The notes beneath the pieces are model-generated. The model searched no databases. It was given only the letters and a program-made list of their open reading frames with translations, and was not told the DNA's origin. A DNA stretch of 33,812 nucleotides, from assembly GCA_016649715.1 (NCBI GenBank), contig JAENXC010000014.1:1-33812 (forward strand), read 5' to 3'. The stretch is from Flavobacteriaceae bacterium (GTDB taxonomy: Bacteria; Bacteroidota; Bacteroidia; Flavobacteriales; Flavobacteriaceae). A program made the translations under genes and the position numbers. The first letter of the stretch is position 1. Every line of letters begins with the position of its first letter. Positions 7,549 to 16,158 of the stretch are shown here, piece by piece.

Positions 7549-9582
7549 TTAGATGAGTCCGTTATACTTTCTGATAAACCATTCCGCAGCGAGGGCGAGA
7601 ACGATTAGCGCGAGCAGATATTTCCAATCGATCAAAGGTACCACTTTTTGTTCGCTTTTCTCTATGTTTTGGAAGTTAGTATTTTCAACCAATGCATTGA
7701 TTAAGGAATCGGATTGTGCTGCAAAATAAGCTTTTCCATTCGTGTTTTGGGCAACGCGCCGAAGCTTGGAAACATCGGCGTTCAAAAATTGCTGCTCCAC
7801 ATTGAAATCTAAAATAGTAAAGTTTCCGCTGCTGGAAACAGCCTCGTTGGTCACTGTAACGGTAAAGGTATACTCTCCTGCCGGAAGGCTGTTCAAATCT
7901 ACTTCGTAATAATTGTTCCGCAAAAGCATAGGGAAAACGGTTTGCTTTTCAGTCTCTTTATTTTTTACGGAAATATTCAGCGATGCACGCCCGTCAAACA
8001 CATAGTTTTTATCAAAATACTGTGCCGAAATCTTTATGGGATCGTTGTTGTAATAAAAAGTTTCCGAGGACACTTCCAACCTACTTCTTCGCTTGTTTGA
8101 AGCCAGATATTGCACAAGATTTCCTATAAAATCATCAAAACTTTGGAAGCTCTCCGTTTCCACAAAACTGCGTGCGCGCCAGCGCCAAAAACCCTCTCCA
8201 TCCCAGATTGCTTCGCGTTTTCCATTTATTTCCATAGTGGCCAACAACGGATTTCCATTGGCAATACCGCTAACGGTCTGCTCCAGCATTACTTCGTTCG
8301 GTACGCTGATGGTCAATGCTCCAAACTCGGTGTGCAAAGGCGGAAAATTGTTGAACCCAATATCGTCCACGGCAAAAGTGCCGTAATTGTTATTGAGTTC
8401 CGCTTGCACGTCATCGCTTTGGTTGGAAGCTTCTTTGTTGAAATTGTCCTGCGCGCCGTTCAGAAAATACCAATCCGTTTGCAGGCCCGAAATGACCCAA
8501 GTGTTTTTATTCAATTTTTCAATTTCAGCGAAAATCGAAGCAAAACTTCTATCGGGTTGATAAAGGATCACGAGTTGAAAATCATTCAGCGCAGTTACTG
8601 CTTCTGCTGGTTTTTTTAACGTTACTGTGCGCTGCTCGTTGGTGGTAATTGCTTTTTTGAGTGCGCCCAAGTCTGGATGCGTGATTTTACTAACTACCAA
8701 AACGTTGGTGGCTTGATCTATCACTTCAACGGCAAACTGCTTGCTGTTGTTGGTTTTGTTCTTTTCATCCGCCAGTGGAAGTATTTGCGCAGTGTATTTT
8801 TGAAGCCCAACGGAATTTGCCGGAAGCGTGAAATTTAATGTTTTTGAAGTTTCATTTTCTGAAAAGGAAACGTTTGTGCGATACGCGGTTGATGCGCCCT
8901 GCGTAACGACAAACTCAGAATTCACGGGGTTTGTACCGCTGTAATTCAAAATAACTTCAACAGGAAACTGGTTTTTTAAAAAAGCGTATCGATTGGTGTT
9001 TAGTTGCTCAATTTTTAGGTCGGTATATTTCAGGGAATCGCCCAGAATTACTGGATAAATTGGGTTTTTGAAAGTTGCCGAAGAAAATTCGTAATCGCTG
9101 CCAAGCGTTTGGTTTCCGTCGGTAATTATAATTGTCGGTGCCGTTTGGTTTTTGAAAATCTCGTTTACCGAAGCAAGTGCTTTGGAAATATTCGTGTTTT
9201 TTTCATCAAAAGACAGGGAATCGCTTTCGCGGAAATCACTTCCAAAGGAATAATACGAAATATCGAATTTATCGTTTAGCGCACTATTCTCTTTTAGTTT
9301 TTGAAGCAGTTGGGAAGCGTTTTCTTTTTGGTCCAACTCCCCTATTGAAGCCGAATTATCAACCAAAACAGGTAGTTTCGGCTTTTCAATAGTATAAGTT
9401 TCACTTTTGAATTTTGGGTTGATGATCAAAAGTAATATTGAAAACAAGGTTATAAATCGCAGTATTCCGAAAACCCAAGGCAGCGAACCCGATTGTTTAG
9501 ACTTGTAGCCATACATAAAAACCGCCAGAGCAATTGACAGTACTCCGGCGATGATTATATAAAATATGGTTTCTGTGGTCAC
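7549..9582 (-). CDS. Membrane-anchored von Willebrand factor A domain protein
   Basis: A 677-aa protein with two N-terminal helices (about 6-24 and 36-54) and one near the C-terminus (WKYLLALIVLALAAEWFIR). A vWA domain follows the second helix. Its metal-adhesion site is intact: DNSAS at 75-79 and TIIITDGNQT later. The middle has Ig-like or beta-sandwich character (NTNRYAFLKNQFPVEVILNY, SLPAGEYTFTVTVTNE). The layout resembles the large membrane vWA proteins near Bat-type loci in Bacteroidota, whose role is uncertain. It is the first gene of a pair with the SPFH protein. No signal peptide cleavage site is evident. Confidence 0.85.
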   Translation of the reverse strand: MTTETIFYIIIAGVLSIALAVFMYGYKSKQSGSLPWVFGILRFITLFSILLLIINPKFKSETYTIEKPKLPVLVDNSASIGELDQKENASQLLQKLKENSALNDKFDISYYSFGSDFRESDSLSFDEKNTNISKALASVNEIFKNQTAPTIIITDGNQTLGSDYEFSSATFKNPIYPVILGDSLKYTDLKIEQLNTNRYAFLKNQFPVEVILNYSGTNPVNSEFVVTQGASTAYRTNVSFSENETSKTLNFTLPANSVGLQKYTAQILPLADEKNKTNNSKQFAVEVIDQATNVLVVSKITHPDLGALKKAITTNEQRTVTLKKPAEAVTALNDFQLVILYQPDRSFASIFAEIEKLNKNTWVISGLQTDWYFLNGAQDNFNKEASNQSDDVQAELNNNYGTFAVDDIGFNNFPPLHTEFGALTISVPNEVMLEQTVSGIANGNPLLATMEINGKREAIWDGEGFWRWRARSFVETESFQSFDDFIGNLVQYLASNKRRSRLEVSSETFYYNNDPIKISAQYFDKNYVFDGRASLNISVKNKETEKQTVFPMLLRNNYYEVDLNSLPAGEYTFTVTVTNEAVSSSGNFTILDFNVEQQFLNADVSKLRRVAQNTNGKAYFAAQSDSLINALVENTNFQNIEKSEQKVVPLIDWKYLLALIVLALAAEWFIRKYNGLI

Positions 9583-9588
9583 TAAAGT

Positions 9589-9650
9589 TGTTTCAAGTTC
9601 AAGGTTTCAGGTTTCAAGTTTCAGGTTACGGGTTTCAAGTTCAGGTTCAA
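9589..9650. repeat. Low-complexity GTTTCAAGTTCAGGT-type repeats
   Basis: Variants of gtttcaagttcaggt recur at least four times in a row between the vWA gene and fabG, followed by actgaacactgaacactc near 9686-9704. The wording is typical of expanded intergenic repeats in flavobacterial genomes. No gene or terminator is seen here. Confidence 0.6.
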
Positions 9651-9707
9651 TACAGCATTGAAAAAAATATATTACTGCTAACTGCCACTGAACACTGAAC
9701 ACTCTTT

Positions 9708-10454
9708 TTAAGTAAGCATTCCCCCATCAACATTAAGCACCTGCCCAGTAACGTAAGCTGAAAGGTCGCTGGCGAAGAAAACGCAGGCGTTTGCAATGTC
9801 TTCGGGAGAGCCGCCGCGTTTTAGTGGAATGGCATCGCGCCAACTTTGCACGGTGGCTTCGTCCAGTTTTCCAGTCATTTCAGTTTCAATGAAACCTGGG
9901 GCGATTGCATTGCAACGGATGTCGCGGGAACCCAGTTCCAAGGCAACAGATTTTGTGAACCCAATAATCCCTGCTTTTGAAGCTGCATAATTGGTCTGTC
10001 CGGCGTTTCCTTTAACACCCACAATGGAACTCATATTGATGATGGAACCTTTGCGTTGCTTCAACATGGTGCGCTGCACAGCTTTGGTCATATTGAAAAC
10101 CGACTTCAGGTTTACCTCAATTACTTTATCAAAATCTTCTTCGGAAATGCGCATCAAGAGATTGTCTTTGGTGATTCCTGCGTTGTTCACAAGGATATCT
10201 ATGCTTCCGAAATCTTTTAGAACTTCTTCAGCTAATTTTTGTGATTCGTCATAGGAAGCTGCATCGCTTTTATAGGCTTTTGCCTTTACTCCCGTTTTTG
10301 AAACTTCAGCTGCCAAAGCGTTTGCCGCTTCTGCCGAGGAGCTATATGTGAACGCTACATTGGCGCCGTGTTGGGCGAATTTTTCTACGATTCCTTTTCC
10401 AATTCCGCGGCTACCGCCAGTTATGATTGCTGTTTTTCCTTCTAATAATTTCAT
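9708..10454 (-). CDS. fabG: 3-oxoacyl-[acyl-carrier-protein] reductase
   Basis: FabG uses NADPH to reduce 3-oxoacyl-ACP in fatty-acid elongation. The 248-aa short-chain dehydrogenase has the cofactor loop GGSRGIGKG (13-21), NNAG (90-93), the catalytic Ser in INMSS (142 or 143) and Tyr156-Lys160 in YAASK. The substrate-side features IAPGFIETEMTG and the terminal VTGQVLNVDGGM match FabG. It is followed downstream only by repeats, and preceded by a 339-bp gap that contains palindromic leader element copy 2. The stem of that element ends 29 nt before the fabG ATG. Confidence 0.95.
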   Translation of the reverse strand: MKLLEGKTAIITGGSRGIGKGIVEKFAQHGANVAFTYSSSAEAANALAAEVSKTGVKAKAYKSDAASYDESQKLAEEVLKDFGSIDILVNNAGITKDNLLMRISEEDFDKVIEVNLKSVFNMTKAVQRTMLKQRKGSIINMSSIVGVKGNAGQTNYAASKAGIIGFTKSVALELGSRDIRCNAIAPGFIETEMTGKLDEATVQSWRDAIPLKRGGSPEDIANACVFFASDLSAYVTGQVLNVDGGMLT

Positions 10455-10473
10455 CTGTATATAATATTTGTTT

Positions 10474-10569
10474 TTAGAGGAAGACCTGCCTACCTGCGTT
10501 AAGCAGGCAGGTGGAATGCCCTAATAATTCATCTTCATTTGGTTTACAAATTGTTATTTGGCATTTCAT
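10474..10569 (-). repeat. Palindromic leader element, copy 2, with short ORF
   Basis: Read on the minus strand, ATG at 10569 opens a 31-codon ORF (MKCQITICKPNEDELLGHST...) that ends at 10474, 19 nt before fabG. Its first 40 bp are close to 2077-2116, and 10478-10521 is identical to 2124-2167. The stem is AGGCAGGT with ACCTGCCT. Whether the peptide is translated cannot be told. Confidence 0.65.
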
Positions 10570-10712
10570 ATAAAAAAGTTTTCAGTTCAAATTTAATAAG
10601 CCTAGGTCTCAACTTTAAATTATTCTGAACATTTCGACTTTGCCCAATATAAACTCTGCCTAAGGGCTCAACCAGACATTTACGAATTAAAAAACCGCAA
10701 AAGACGGGAATT

Positions 10713-10720
10713 CAAATATA
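10713..10720 (-). promoter_or_regulatory. Possible -7 element for a fabG transcript
   Basis: The minus strand reads TATATTTG, a match to TAnnTTTG. It lies just downstream of the sucD terminator, so it could start a fabG mRNA with a leader of about 250 nt that includes the palindromic element. No -33 TTG is clear. Confidence 0.4.
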
Positions 10721-10743
10721 ACAAAAGGTTGCGGGTTCTCCAT

Positions 10744-10773
10744 AAAAAAAGCCCTGTGAATTTCACAGAGCTT
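10744..10773 (-). terminator. Intrinsic terminator of sucD
   Basis: AAGCCCTGTGA and TCACAGAGCTT form an 11-bp stem with one mismatch. On the minus strand it is followed by a run of seven Ts, 21 bp after the sucD stop. Confidence 0.85.
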
Positions 10774-10793
10774 CATTTGTACGCTTTGATAAA

Positions 10794-11666
10794 TTAGCCT
10801 AAAATTTCCTTTACTTTCTTTCCAATTTCCGCGGGTGATTCTACCACGTGGATGCCACATTCGCGCATCACTTTTTTCTTGGCTTGTGCAGTGTCATCGC
10901 TTCCGCCCACGATCGCGCCAGCGTGGCCCATAGTGCGTCCTGCAGGGGCAGTTTCACCGGCAATGAAACCGATTACAGGTTTTTTGATGCCACTTTTCTT
11001 GTACCAGTTGGCAGCGTCTATTTCCAATTGGCCACCAATCTCGCCTATCATCACAACTGCTTCGCTCTCAGGATCCATAATCAACATTTCTAAAGCTTCT
11101 TTAGTGGTGGTTCCAATAATTGGATCTCCACCAATTCCAATTGCAGTAGTTATCCCAAGACCTTGTTTCACTACTTGGTCAGCTGCTTCATAAGTAAGTG
11201 TTCCGGATTTTGAAACGATACCCACAGTTCCTTTTTTGAAGACAAAGCCGGGCATAATACCCACCTTTGCTTCACCTGGAGTAATAACTCCTGGGCAGTT
11301 AGGGCCAATAAGGCGACAATCTCTGTTCTTTATGTAATTTGAAGCGGTAATCATATCTTTCACAGGAATTCCTTCGGTAATGGTAATAATTACTTTAATA
11401 CCTGCATCGGCGGCTTCCATAATGGCGTCTGCTGCAAATGCTGGTGGAACGAAAATAATACTTGTATCAGCAGCTGTTTTTTCAACTGCTTCTGAAACTG
11501 TATTGAAAACAGGCCTGTCAAGATGCTTTTGACCTCCTTTTCCTGGGGTTACCCCTCCTACAACATTGGTTCCGTACTCGATCATTTGTTCGGCGTGAAA
11601 TGTACCTTCACTACCAGTAAATCCTTGAACTATTATTTTTGAATTTTTATTTACTAAAACGCTCAT
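10794..11666 (-). CDS. sucD: Succinate--CoA ligase, alpha subunit
   Basis: SucD pairs with SucC to interconvert succinyl-CoA and succinate with nucleoside triphosphate formation in the TCA cycle. The 290-aa protein has the CoA-binding N-terminus (IIVQGFTGSEGTFHAEQMIE, GGVTPGKGG), the GPNCPGVITPGE motif, and the phosphorylated histidine His248 in TMGHAGAIVGG. Length fits the family. sucC is not adjacent, which is usual in flavobacteria. A -7 element at 11742-11749 and a terminator at 10744-10773 suggest it is transcribed alone, although it follows the lpx gene cluster. Confidence 0.96.
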   Translation of the reverse strand: MSVLVNKNSKIIVQGFTGSEGTFHAEQMIEYGTNVVGGVTPGKGGQKHLDRPVFNTVSEAVEKTAADTSIIFVPPAFAADAIMEAADAGIKVIITITEGIPVKDMITASNYIKNRDCRLIGPNCPGVITPGEAKVGIMPGFVFKKGTVGIVSKSGTLTYEAADQVVKQGLGITTAIGIGGDPIIGTTTKEALEMLIMDPESEAVVMIGEIGGQLEIDAANWYKKSGIKKPVIGFIAGETAPAGRTMGHAGAIVGGSDDTAQAKKKVMRECGIHVVESPAEIGKKVKEILG

Positions 11667-11741
11667 TTTTAATTATTTGATATTATTTAATTCTATTTAT
11701 TATTCAACTAAAAACTCTGGATTGTTTTTCGAGAATTGTCG

Positions 11742-11749
11742 CAAAGATA
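11742..11749 (-). promoter_or_regulatory. -7 promoter element of sucD
   Basis: The minus strand reads TATCTTTG, a full match to the Bacteroidota TAnnTTTG consensus. It is 75 nt upstream of the sucD ATG and inside the 111-bp gap after the NTF2-like gene. Confidence 0.6.
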
Positions 11750-11777
11750 CAGCTTTTGTTGCCAGATTTAAAAGATA

Positions 11778-12191
11778 TTAAACCTTAACTCTGTGGTAGC
11801 TTTCGGTGGTATCGTCTTTATCCGTAACTGGTTGACTAACTTGATACCCGCTGTAGATTTTATCATCCTTTATTTCCCAAATGGCAATGAAATGGGCAAT
11901 TCCCAATTCCTCATCTGGATTTTCCATAGTGCGGATGTAATATTTGTAACGAATGGTTACGTGCGGCCCGTCTGCCAATAGATGACTTACTTCCACTCTT
12001 AAGTCATTATAAGATCTTCTCACTTCTGCAAAAAAGTTTACTATATCGTCATAATGCATAATGGAAAGACCGTTGGCACTGTTCCAAATAAGGACTAATT
12101 CCGGATGGAAAAAACGCTCCAATACCGTTTCATCCCTTAAAATATCGGATCTATAAAAATCCCTTATTATTTCTTTTGCTCTATTGTTCAT
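11778..12191 (-). CDS. NTF2-like (SnoaL-type fold) protein
   Basis: The 137-aa protein has the alpha+beta pattern of the NTF2-like superfamily: an N-terminal helix (RAKEIIRDFYRSDILRDETV), FHPELVLIWNS, a helix at DDIVNFFAEVRRSY, then strands VTIRYKYYIRT, LGIAHFIAIWEIKDDKIYSG. The superfamily covers enzymes and binding proteins, so no reaction can be assigned. It starts in a 4-nt ATGA overlap with the stop of the LpxD-like gene, so the two should be translated together. The first gene of that pair makes a sugar acyltransferase-like protein, which may hint at a shared pathway. Confidence 0.75.
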   Translation of the reverse strand: MNNRAKEIIRDFYRSDILRDETVLERFFHPELVLIWNSANGLSIMHYDDIVNFFAEVRRSYNDLRVEVSHLLADGPHVTIRYKYYIRTMENPDEELGIAHFIAIWEIKDDKIYSGYQVSQPVTDKDDTTESYHRVKV

Positions 12192-13126
12192 GATAATTTG
12201 TCCAATTTTTTTATAATGTCAGGAATAAGTCTAATTAACGCCAATTCCTTGTATTTTTTTCTAAATTCATCTGCAGGCGATCCAAAGTAAGATTTATGCC
12301 CAGCTATCGATTTACTAACACCACTTTGTGCCGAAATCACTGCTTTTTCACCAATTGTAATTCCGCTGGTAATGCCTACCTGTCCCCAAATAGTCACGAA
12401 ATCCTCAATCAAAACACAGCCGGCAATACCAACTTGCGAAGCGATCAAACAACGTTTGCCAATAACCGTGTCGTGGCCCACCTGAACTTGGTTGTCCAAC
12501 TTTGAGCCTTCACCAATAGTAGTTGAAGCGGATACGCCTTTGTCTATGGTGCACAGCGCGCCGAGATCTACGTTGTCTTCAATCACAACATTTCCGCCGC
12601 TTAAAAGTTTATCAAATTTTTCGGGACGGGTTTTGTAATAAAATGCGTCGCTGCCTATAACTGTTCCCGCGTGAATAGTTACATTATTGCCAATCACGGT
12701 GTTGTCATAAATACAGACGTTTGAATGGATCAGACAATCACGGCCAATTTTCACATTATTGCCCACAAAAACATTGGGCTGAATAACGGTTCCCTCCCCT
12801 ATTTTCGCAGATTCTGAAATGGCACTGCTAGCACTTCGGAAAGGCTTAAAATGATGGGTCAATTTATTGAAATCACGAAAAGGATCTTCGGAAATGAGCA
12901 AAGCTTTCCCAACAGGGCAATCAACTTTTTTATTGATGAGAATTACCGTTGCCTGCGATTGCAATGCTTTGTCATAATACTTCGGATGGTCCACAAAAAC
13001 AATATCTCCAGGCTGCACCACGTGAATTTCATTCATCCCGTACACAGGAAAGTTGGCTTCCCCTTCAAAATCGGAACCGATTAGGGCTGCAATGTTTTCA
13101 AGCGTTTGGGGAGTTGGAAATTTCAA
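12188..13126 (-). CDS. LpxD-like N-acyltransferase (second paralogue)
   Basis: The 312-aa protein has an LpxD-type N-terminal domain followed by hexapeptide repeats of a left-handed beta helix (IGEGTVIQPNVFVGNNVKIG and further turns). The catalytic-type histidine His218 in NQVQVGHDTVIG is present, and a C-terminal helix ends the chain (ADEFRKKYKELALIRLIPDI). It resembles the lpxD product at 16151-17176, but lacks the long C-terminal match and reads GSDAFYYKT where that one reads GADGFGFTP, a region that shapes the substrate pocket. A distinct sugar or acyl substrate is therefore possible. It lies 86 bp downstream of efp and overlaps the NTF2-like gene by 4 nt. Confidence 0.88.
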   Translation of the reverse strand: MKFPTPQTLENIAALIGSDFEGEANFPVYGMNEIHVVQPGDIVFVDHPKYYDKALQSQATVILINKKVDCPVGKALLISEDPFRDFNKLTHHFKPFRSASSAISESAKIGEGTVIQPNVFVGNNVKIGRDCLIHSNVCIYDNTVIGNNVTIHAGTVIGSDAFYYKTRPEKFDKLLSGGNVVIEDNVDLGALCTIDKGVSASTTIGEGSKLDNQVQVGHDTVIGKRCLIASQVGIAGCVLIEDFVTIWGQVGITSGITIGEKAVISAQSGVSKSIAGHKSYFGSPADEFRKKYKELALIRLIPDIIKKLDKLS

Positions 13127-13212
13127 AATATATGATTAATGATTATTGTATAATGTTTAATTTTAAAATAGTAATTATTTAGAGTAAATTACTTAATACT
13201 GAATACTGACCA

Positions 13213-13779
13213 CTATTCCTTCATCCGTTCCTGATACTGACCTTTCTCGGTATCGATTCGGATTTTATCGCCTTCGTTTATGAAAAGCGGAACGTTTATT
13301 TCCGCTCCGGTTTCAACGGTTGCAAGCTTCGTGGCGTTTGTGGCGGTATTTCCTTTAATGCCCGGTTCGGTGGAAGTTACCTCTAAAACTACATGTGCTG
13401 GCATTTCAACAGAAAGCGGAGAGTTGTCTTCAGTATTAATAAGAACAGTTACTACTTCGCCTTCTTTCATCAGCTCTGGGGTGTCCAGTATATCTTTCAT
13501 CAAACGGATTTGGGAATAATCTTCCGTGTTCATAAAATGATACATATCGCCTTCATTGTACAAATACTGGAATTTATGGGTTTCCACGCGTACATCGTCA
13601 ATTTTATGACCTGCGGAAAAGGTATTGTCAAGAGTTTTTCCTGTGGTTACACTTTTCATTTTAGTGCGAACAAAAGCTGGTCCTTTTCCTGGTTTTACGT
13701 GAAGGAATTCAATTATTTTATAAATATCATTGTTATAACGGATGCAAAGTCCTTTTCTGATGTCTGATGATGTGGCCAT
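13213..13779 (-). CDS. efp: Elongation factor P
   Basis: EF-P rescues ribosomes stalled at consecutive prolines. The 188-aa protein has the KOW-like N-terminal domain (DIRKGLCIRYNNDIYKIIEF) with the conserved loop KPGKGPAFV, where Lys32 is the usual modification site. Two OB-like domains follow, ending GAEINVPLFINEGDKIRIDT and RYQERMKE-like YQERMKE. Length is normal. It sits inside the lipid A gene cluster between lpxA and the second LpxD paralogue, an arrangement I know from other flavobacteria. Confidence 0.96.
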   Translation of the reverse strand: MATSSDIRKGLCIRYNNDIYKIIEFLHVKPGKGPAFVRTKMKSVTTGKTLDNTFSAGHKIDDVRVETHKFQYLYNEGDMYHFMNTEDYSQIRLMKDILDTPELMKEGEVVTVLINTEDNSPLSVEMPAHVVLEVTSTEPGIKGNTATNATKLATVETGAEINVPLFINEGDKIRIDTEKGQYQERMKE

Positions 13780-13876
13780 TAATTATTTTAGATTTTAGAT
13801 TGTGGATTTTAGATTGTTGAGTTAAACGCCTCAACTTTTAAACTTTTTAACCTTCCTTCACAGGCGGGTTTTTAAA

Positions 13877-14662
13877 CTAATTTGAATTGAAATACCCCTT
13901 CATAATCCCACGTTTGGAATTTTTTATAAACTGAAGTATTTCGTCGCGTTCGGGTGTGGCTTCCATTTCGGCTTCAATGATTTCGGTAGCTTGGGAAGTG
14001 TTATAATTTTTTTGATAAAGAATTCTGTAAATATTTTGGATCTCTGATATTTTCTGGGAACTAAACCCTCTTCTTCGCAATCCGATGGAATTGATCCCCA
14101 CATAACTAAGAGGCTCCCTCGCTGCTTTAACAAAGGGCGGAACGTCTTTCCGAACCAACGATCCCCCAGTAACAAAGGCGTGATTGCCGATCATACAGAA
14201 TTGGTGCACGGCTGTCATTCCCGCTAAAACAACGTAATCGCCAACGGTAATGTGGCCTGCCAATGTACTGTTATTGCTAAATATACAGTTATCGCCCACC
14301 GTGCAATCGTGTGCAATGTGGCAATAGGCCATAATCCAGCAGTTTTTTCCAATTATTGTTTTTCCACGGTCAATGGTGCCTCTATTGATTGTAACGTATT
14401 CTCTAATTGTAGTTCCATCGCCTATTTCGGCAGTGGTTTCTTCATCTTTAAATTTTAAATCCTGCGGAATGGCGGAAATAACAGCCCCTGGAAAAATATT
14501 GCAATTTTTACCGATGCGGGCGCCTTCCATTATGGTTACATTACTCCCAATCCATGTTCCTTCGCCAATCACAACATTGTTATGAATGGTCGTGAATGGC
14601 TCTATCACAACGTTTTTGGCTATTTTTGCGCCCGGATGGACATAAGCAAGTGGTTGGTTCAT
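13877..14662 (-). CDS. lpxA: Acyl-ACP--UDP-N-acetylglucosamine O-acyltransferase
   Basis: LpxA carries out the first step of lipid A synthesis, moving a 3-hydroxyacyl chain to the 3-OH of UDP-GlcNAc. The 261-aa protein has the hexapeptide beta helix from about residue 5 to 190 (VHPGAKIAKNVVIEPF, VIGEGTWIGSNVTI), the catalytic His118 in AYCHIAHDC, and the C-terminal helical region GINSIGLRRRGFSSQKISEI with LpxA signature. It is separated by 89 bp from lpxC-fabZ and by 97 bp from efp, all on the same strand. Confidence 0.96.
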   Translation of the reverse strand: MNQPLAYVHPGAKIAKNVVIEPFTTIHNNVVIGEGTWIGSNVTIMEGARIGKNCNIFPGAVISAIPQDLKFKDEETTAEIGDGTTIREYVTINRGTIDRGKTIIGKNCWIMAYCHIAHDCTVGDNCIFSNNSTLAGHITVGDYVVLAGMTAVHQFCMIGNHAFVTGGSLVRKDVPPFVKAAREPLSYVGINSIGLRRRGFSSQKISEIQNIYRILYQKNYNTSQATEIIEAEMEATPERDEILQFIKNSKRGIMKGYFNSN

Positions 14663-14751
14663 TTCTTGTATTTATTATTTTTTATTGGTGAAATGTGTTA
14701 GCGCAATAAAATATCTTTTTCAAAATAAGTTTTCGTACGTATTCGGTTCAT

Positions 14752-16158
14752 TTATAGGTTTTTTGTTTTTACCATTTGGGCCATCAGTTCGGCTTCGGTT
14801 ACCAATCGGCCATTGGCATAAGCGTTTCCTTGCATATGCACGATACCGCGGCGTATGGGCGATATTAATTCCAATTTAAAAATTAGGGTGTCCCCCGGAT
14901 TTACCTGTTGCTTAAATTTCACATTATTTATTTTCATAAAGAAAGTAAGATAGTTTTCAGGGTCGGGAACGGTGCTCAACGCCAAAATTCCACCCGTCTG
15001 CGCCATTGCCTCTACAATTAAAACCCCTGGCATTACAGGTGCTCCCGGAAAGTGACCGACGAAGAAAGGCTCGTTCATTGTCACGTTTTTTAGACCTACA
15101 ACACTGGTTTCGGTCATTTCCATAATCTTATCTACCAACAAAAACGGTGGTCTGTGCGGAAGCATCGCCATTATTTGGTTCACGTCCTTTACCGGTGTTT
15201 TGTTAATGTCGAATTTTGGGATGTTGTTTCTGGCTTCAATTTTAATGATTTTTGAAAGCTTCTTTGCAAACTGGGTATTTACGAAATGTCCCGGTTTGTT
15301 GGCAATCACTTTTCCGCGAATGCGGGTGCCCACTAAAGCCAAATCGCCTAAAACATCCAGAAGCTTATGCCTCGCGGCTTCGTTGGGATAATGAAGCGTT
15401 AAATTGTCCAATATTCCATTCGGTTTTACGGAGATTGTTTCTTTCCCAAAAGCAGTGCGCAACTTTTCCATGGTGCTGGGTGAAAGCTCTTTGTCCACAT
15501 AAACTATCGCATTGTTCAGGTCGCCACCTTTAATAAGGCCGTTTTCGAGCAACATTTCAATTTCGTGAAGAAAACTGAAAGTTCGCGCATTCGCAATCTC
15601 GTCCTTAAATTCTGAAAGATGTTTTAGCGAAGCATTCTGCGTACCCAATACTTTTGTGCCAAAATCGACCATTGTGGTTACTTGGTATTCATCAGATGGC
15701 ATCACGATTATTTCGCTGCCGGATTCTTCATCCAGATATGAAATTACCTCCTTTACCACATATACTTCCCTCGCTGCATTTTGTTCAACGATTCCAGCTT
15801 TTTCAACAGCTTCCACAAAAAACTTAGAGGAGCCGTCCATTATGGGCGGTTCGGATGCGTTCAGCTCCATTATACAGTTATCTACCTCAAGGCCCACCAA
15901 TGCGGCAAGTACGTGTTCTGAAGTTTGGATTTTAACGCCCAGTTTTTCAAGATTGGTGCCGCGTTGGGTATTGACCACGTAATTTGCATCGGCTTCAATT
16001 ACGGGATGTCCTTCCAGATCAATCCTCACAAAAGAATATCCATGGTTTTCGGGTGCGGGTTTAAAGGTTAAAGTTACCTCTTTACCTGTATGCAGACCGA
16101 CTCCGGTAAGCGATACTTCCTTACCAATGGTGCGCTGTTTCACAACACTTTCATTCAT
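14752..16158 (-). CDS. lpxC-fabZ: Bifunctional UDP-3-O-acyl-GlcNAc deacetylase / 3-hydroxyacyl-ACP dehydratase
   Basis: LpxC removes the acetyl group in the committed lipid A step, and FabZ dehydrates 3-hydroxyacyl-ACP in fatty-acid synthesis. The fusion of the two is typical of Bacteroidota. Counting from the upstream ATG at 16176, LpxC zinc ligands are His88 (SEHVLAAL), His270 and Asp274 (ARHKLLD). FabZ occupies about 330-474 with the active-site His375 (FFVGHFPG) and Glu389 (PGVLIVEAM). I chose the start at 16158 (MNESVVKQRTIG), giving 468 aa and an 8-nt overlap with lpxD. The ATG at 16176 would add MKKSLK and is possible. Such a fusion may tie saturated and 3-hydroxy chain supply together. 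Confidence 0.95.
   Translation of the reverse strand: MNESVVKQRTIGKEVSLTGVGLHTGKEVTLTFKPAPENHGYSFVRIDLEGHPVIEADANYVVNTQRGTNLEKLGVKIQTSEHVLAALVGLEVDNCIMELNASEPPIMDGSSKFFVEAVEKAGIVEQNAAREVYVVKEVISYLDEESGSEIIVMPSDEYQVTTMVDFGTKVLGTQNASLKHLSEFKDEIANARTFSFLHEIEMLLENGLIKGGDLNNAIVYVDKELSPSTMEKLRTAFGKETISVKPNGILDNLTLHYPNEAARHKLLDVLGDLALVGTRIRGKVIANKPGHFVNTQFAKKLSKIIKIEARNNIPKFDINKTPVKDVNQIMAMLPHRPPFLLVDKIMEMTETSVVGLKNVTMNEPFFVGHFPGAPVMPGVLIVEAMAQTGGILALSTVPDPENYLTFFMKINNVKFKQQVNPGDTLIFKLELISPIRRGIVHMQGNAYANGRLVTEAELMAQMVKTKNL

Larger units (their letters stand above)
10455..10793. other. Intergenic region between fabG and sucD
   Basis: The gap holds, from the fabG side, palindromic element copy 2 (10474-10569), about 140 bp without recognisable content, a possible minus-strand -7 element and the sucD terminator (10744-10773). 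I see no gene other than the short element ORF. Confidence 0.6.

Noticed and set aside
10474-10569. Insertion sequence remnant
   Set aside because: No transposase similarity or target duplication was visible; the pieces fit a small dispersed element better.
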